A DNA stretch of 7,728 bases, taken from NCBI GenBank assembly GCA_009703975.1, contig WLFB01000046.1, positions 1 to 7,728 of the forward strand, written 5' to 3'. Made by a program: the position numbers and the translations under genes. Source of the stretch: Actinomycetota bacterium. Lineage in GTDB: Bacteria; Actinomycetota; Acidimicrobiia; Acidimicrobiales; Ilumatobacteraceae. Below, piece by piece: positions 5,712-7,728 of this stretch. Numbering within the stretch: position 1 is the first letter of the stretch; each line of letters opens with the position of its first letter. The notes beneath the pieces were generated by a model that worked only from the letters and a program-made list of their open reading frames with translations, did not search any database and had not been told where the DNA came from.

Positions 5712-6780
5712 TCTCTGGTTTTGTTTCGCGACCGGTACCAAGCCTGTAACCGGGTCGACCCGCTCTTGACCATCCATCGACAAATTTAAAAAACTCGTCA
5801 CCAAACGGATCAACGCCTACAAGAGGCATATTGCCGCGACGAATGGTCCAGTCAAATGGTGCTAATTCTTCTGCACGAGCCAGGTGCTTTCGCGAACCAA
5901 TCTCATCTCCCACACCTCCACGTTCACGCAATGCGATCGCAATACGCCGATGTAAGCGTGCATCTTGCAATTCTTGAGATGGCGGTAACTGAAAATCACG
6001 CACCTGAGAATCATTCAAATCAAGCACATTGTTATGAACCCATGACCGTAACAAATTATGGTGCACCTCAGAATCAACATGAGAGAACGATCGAAACAGG
6101 TCACTACCTGGAGTGCCGTCTGCAGGGCGAACTATCTTATTATTTTCGTCTACCCAGATTGCGGCCGGCACATTAACAAATCCATACAAGTCGGCGACAA
6201 TGTGAAATTTATCAATTAGCACCGGAAACGTGAGCGCTTCTTTTGTCGCCCACTCGATGACTGCCTTCACATCAGCATCTAATGCCACGGCAATTATCTG
6301 TAAACCAGAATTTTGTAATTCGTTAGAGAGTTGCTGCCAGACCGGCAGCTCGTAACGGCAGCCTCACCAGGAGGACCATGCCAGCAACAATCTCTTTCGC
6401 CGATTGAAATCACTGAACGACACTTGCTTGCCATAAATATCTGGCAACATAAAGTCTGGTGCATCCAGCGACGACATAGATTCGGCTCGAGTTGGTGCCG
6501 AGTCGCCCAAAGCAACTACTTCATACCCTCTATCGAACACAATACTTTGATTCGTAAACTTCGCAAACGAAGCGAGATCAATATTGACACCATCTGACAA
6601 TTCGCCAGCGTTACGCACCGGATAACAAATATCGCCTTTGCATAATCCTTCGGGCTTTAAAACCCAACCGGTTGCGCCCTCAAGATCACTGACCAAGATT
6701 GCGAATTCACCAAATTCCCTGCTACTAGTCGCCACTGATGCCCCACCGTCAGTTCTGATGACTAAGCAACTACTGTCCAC
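5704..6780 (-). CDS. ResA/thioredoxin-like selenoprotein with in-frame UGA (Sec139)
   Basis: One 358-residue protein read through TGA at 6366-6364. Upstream of the TGA: GWVLKPEGLCKGDICYPV (39-55, Cys47 and Cys52), APDFMLPDIYG (107-117, start of the AhpC/TSA-ResA fold), SFSDF and LLLAWSSW (131-138). The TGA is followed in the same frame by GCRYELPVWQQL, IIAVALDAD, FPVLID, and VNVPAAIWVD with the thioredoxin cis-proline at 205. The C-terminal region ends with RRGNMPLVGVDP, FFKFVDGW and AGRPGY. Only Sec or Cys makes sense at the TGA, giving W-U-G-C-R, which fits the ResA-like selenoprotein family with a WAxxUGC motif (Ser replaces Ala). A SECIS-like hairpin follows. Expected role: thiol-disulfide or peroxide redox chemistry; the substrate is unknown. 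No signal peptide is seen. GTG 6780 is the start because TAA lies four codons upstream; TAAGAT six bases before it predicts a leaderless mRNA. The gene converges on the Rieske gene with an 8-nt overlap. Confidence 0.88.
6333..6366 (-). promoter_or_regulatory. Putative bacterial SECIS element with its UGA codon
   Basis: On the mRNA (minus strand), UGA (6366-6364) is followed after 14 nt by GCUGCC-GGUCU-GGCAGC (6349-6333), a perfect 6-bp stem with a 5-nt loop. GGUCU starts at nt 24 counted from the U of UGA. E. coli fdhF has the same GGUCU apical loop, by my recollection starting at nt 22; SelB reads its G and U. Loop identity, spacing and a coding frame that continues together support a SECIS. 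Outer pairing is limited to a bulged GA/UC, so the lower stem is weak. Confidence 0.75.
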
Positions 6781-6792
6781 CGCTTGATCTTA
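6781..6792 (-). promoter_or_regulatory. -10 box of the selenoprotein gene, leaderless type
   Basis: On the minus strand TAAGAT (6792-6787) is followed by six bases (CAAGCG) and then GTG 6780. This TANNNT-6-start geometry matches the desaturase promoter and predicts transcription from the start codon. No convincing -35 hexamer is seen at 16-19 nt. The TAA of the same hexamer is also the in-frame stop that fixes the start codon. Confidence 0.4.
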
Positions 6793-6854
6793 ACTCATAC
6801 GGACACGCAAACCGATAGCCAAGAATAAGCGTCTCATACATCTGCTCTATAAGT

Positions 6855-6867
6855 TAAAATCACAGAG
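6855..6867 (+). promoter_or_regulatory. -10 box of the SGNH-like membrane protein gene
   Basis: TAAAAT (6855-6860) lies seven bases before ATG 6868, again close to leaderless geometry; TATAAG (6848-6853) is an overlapping alternative. No good -35 box is visible. Together with the minus-strand box, the 87-nt gap 6781-6867 is a compact divergent promoter region with nothing else recognisable in it. Confidence 0.35.
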
Positions 6868-7728
6868 ATGTCAATGTTCGCTAATTCAATAAAACTGTCA
6901 TTGTTTACAAATATTGGATCTCCGTTAACCATTGCGATTATTGGTTCAGCTCCGTGGATGCTTTTTAGCCAGCGACTCATTTTGGCACTACTCACACCTC
7001 TAGCACTACTCACAGCATTGATGTTCTCTGATCGATGCCACGACAAAAATTTTCGTATCCGTACCGTTTTGCCTTTGGCACTTCTCCTTCTGATTCAACT
7101 TCTTCAGATTCATTACGGAGTCATCCCAGAGGCCTCGCCTAACCATCGGACACTTTTTCGGGTGTTGCTAATTTCAATAGTTCCCCTGATATTTGTAATC
7201 TGTCAGAAAGTAACAATTCGAAACGTGATTACTGCCAACGTGCTTGTGTTGCTGGTGGGGCTAGTAGTTGTAGAGGGCACATTGACTGTCCTATCACCAA
7301 TGAAAAGTGAGCAAAACAAATGGTCTGATTTGGCATCTCAGTTTGACGAGTCTCCGAAACCTGAAACGAGCCCGACAATCTCAATGGACGGCCAACATCG
7401 TCTGACGACAGATCAGCCCAAGTCGTTCACGCAACGAGTATTTTTCTACGGTGGATCAACAACGTTTAATCGCGAGGTTACAGATTCTGACACATATCCA
7501 TCGCTAACTCAAAAACTTCTTAATGAAAAAGCGGGCGCAATCAAGGTTGAAAACCGCGGAACTATCGGGGCATCAGCGGTTGACCTATTACGTTTTCTTC
7601 AAGAAAACGAGACTGATTTGCTCAACACAAACGAAGGAGACACAAGTCAAGGTTTACGCCGTGGAGATATCGTCGTTTTCTACATCGGCGTGAATGAAGC
7701 CAAAAATGCGATCGTCTACAGAGATCCA
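6868..7728 (+). CDS. Membrane-anchored SGNH/GDSL-like hydrolase (3' end outside window)
   Basis: Open without a stop from ATG 6868 to the last base; 287 residues are visible. The N-terminal part is hydrophobic, with likely membrane segments at about 17-33, 37-53, 67-81, 97-112 and 120-142. A polar linker (about 145-188) follows, then an SGNH-like domain: VFFYGGSTTFN (191-201, where Ser197 takes the place of the GDS nucleophile), DSDTYPSLTQKLL, VENRGTIGASAVDLLRF (block II-like), and DIVVFYIGVNEA (Gly274, Asn276; block III GxN). The C-terminal Asp-x-x-His block would lie beyond the window. Such proteins usually act on cell-surface or extracellular esters, for example as glycan O-acyl esterases or transferases; the exact role here is unknown. 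It is divergent from the selenoprotein gene, with no evidence of a functional link. ATG 6874 (third codon) is an alternative start. Confidence 0.75.
   Translation, partial: MSMFANSIKLSLFTNIGSPLTIAIIGSAPWMLFSQRLILALLTPLALLTALMFSDRCHDKNFRIRTVLPLALLLLIQLLQIHYGVIPEASPNHRTLFRVLLISIVPLIFVICQKVTIRNVITANVLVLLVGLVVVEGTLTVLSPMKSEQNKWSDLASQFDESPKPETSPTISMDGQHRLTTDQPKSFTQRVFFYGGSTTFNREVTDSDTYPSLTQKLLNEKAGAIKVENRGTIGASAVDLLRFLQENETDLLNTNEGDTSQGLRRGDIVVFYIGVNEAKNAIVYRDP
6985..7014 (+). repeat. Short direct repeat inside a membrane segment
   Basis: GCACTACTCACA occurs at 6985-6996 and again at 7003-7014, an exact 12-bp repeat with an 18-bp period. It encodes ALLT twice (ALLTPLALLTAL), so it keeps the frame and the hydrophobic character. 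It is probably a small in-frame duplication. Confidence 0.6.

Noticed and set aside
5856..6176. Plus-strand frames over the selenoprotein gene (also 6331-6597)
   Set aside because: They have no family character, while the minus strand encodes a recognisable conserved protein throughout.
5704..6366. Reading the minus-strand region as two genes, or as a pseudogene broken by a nonsense mutation
   Set aside because: The two halves are in the same frame, join without missing residues into one thioredoxin-like fold, the TGA falls on the redox residue, and a SECIS-like hairpin follows. A random nonsense change would not show this.

Overview
The window looks like bacterial chromosome, probably from a marine or freshwater actinobacterium of moderate GC (mid-40s percent by eye). 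I lean towards an Acidimicrobiia-like lineage, as inference only. The reasons are the densely packed, overlapping genes, the near absence of Shine-Dalgarno sequences, several starts placed 6-7 nt after a TANNNT -10 box (leaderless transcripts), and gene families I associate with that group. There are no rRNA or tRNA genes, no mobile elements and no CRISPR.

Left block, + strand, 2-4187: an operon for CoA-thioester catabolism. It holds the C-terminal half of an acyl-CoA dehydrogenase, a 678-residue NDP-forming acyl-CoA synthetase (11 nt overlap), a crotonase that closely resembles carnitinyl-CoA dehydratase CaiD (1 nt overlap), and a class I SAM methyltransferase. A 14-codon mini-ORF bridges the last gap, overlapping both neighbours. 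The order dehydrogenase / CoA ligase / CaiD recalls the caiA-caiC-caiD set for carnitine or another betaine, but the AMP-forming CaiC ligase is replaced by an unrelated NDP-forming enzyme. The exact substrate is not proven by the sequence.

Middle block, + strand, 4350-5711: a well-formed promoter (TTGAGA, 18 nt, TAATAT) puts the predicted transcription start on the A of the ATG. It drives a membrane di-iron desaturase/hydroxylase and, 4 nt later, a Rieske [2Fe-2S] ferredoxin. This is a MocD/MocE-type oxygenase pair; no reductase lies in the window.

Right block: a - strand gene (6780 to 5704) reads through an in-frame TGA. Both sides of the TGA encode one ResA/thioredoxin-like protein, and the TGA sits where the first redox residue belongs (Trp-TGA-Gly-Cys-Arg). 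A 6-bp hairpin with a GGUCU apical loop follows at the right distance for a bacterial SECIS element. I call this one 358-residue selenoprotein with Sec139, not two genes or a pseudogene. It is the most notable feature of the window. Four neighbouring genes end in ordinary TGA stops, so TGA is not reassigned genome-wide. Divergent from it across 87 nt, a membrane-anchored SGNH/GDSL-like protein runs off the right edge.
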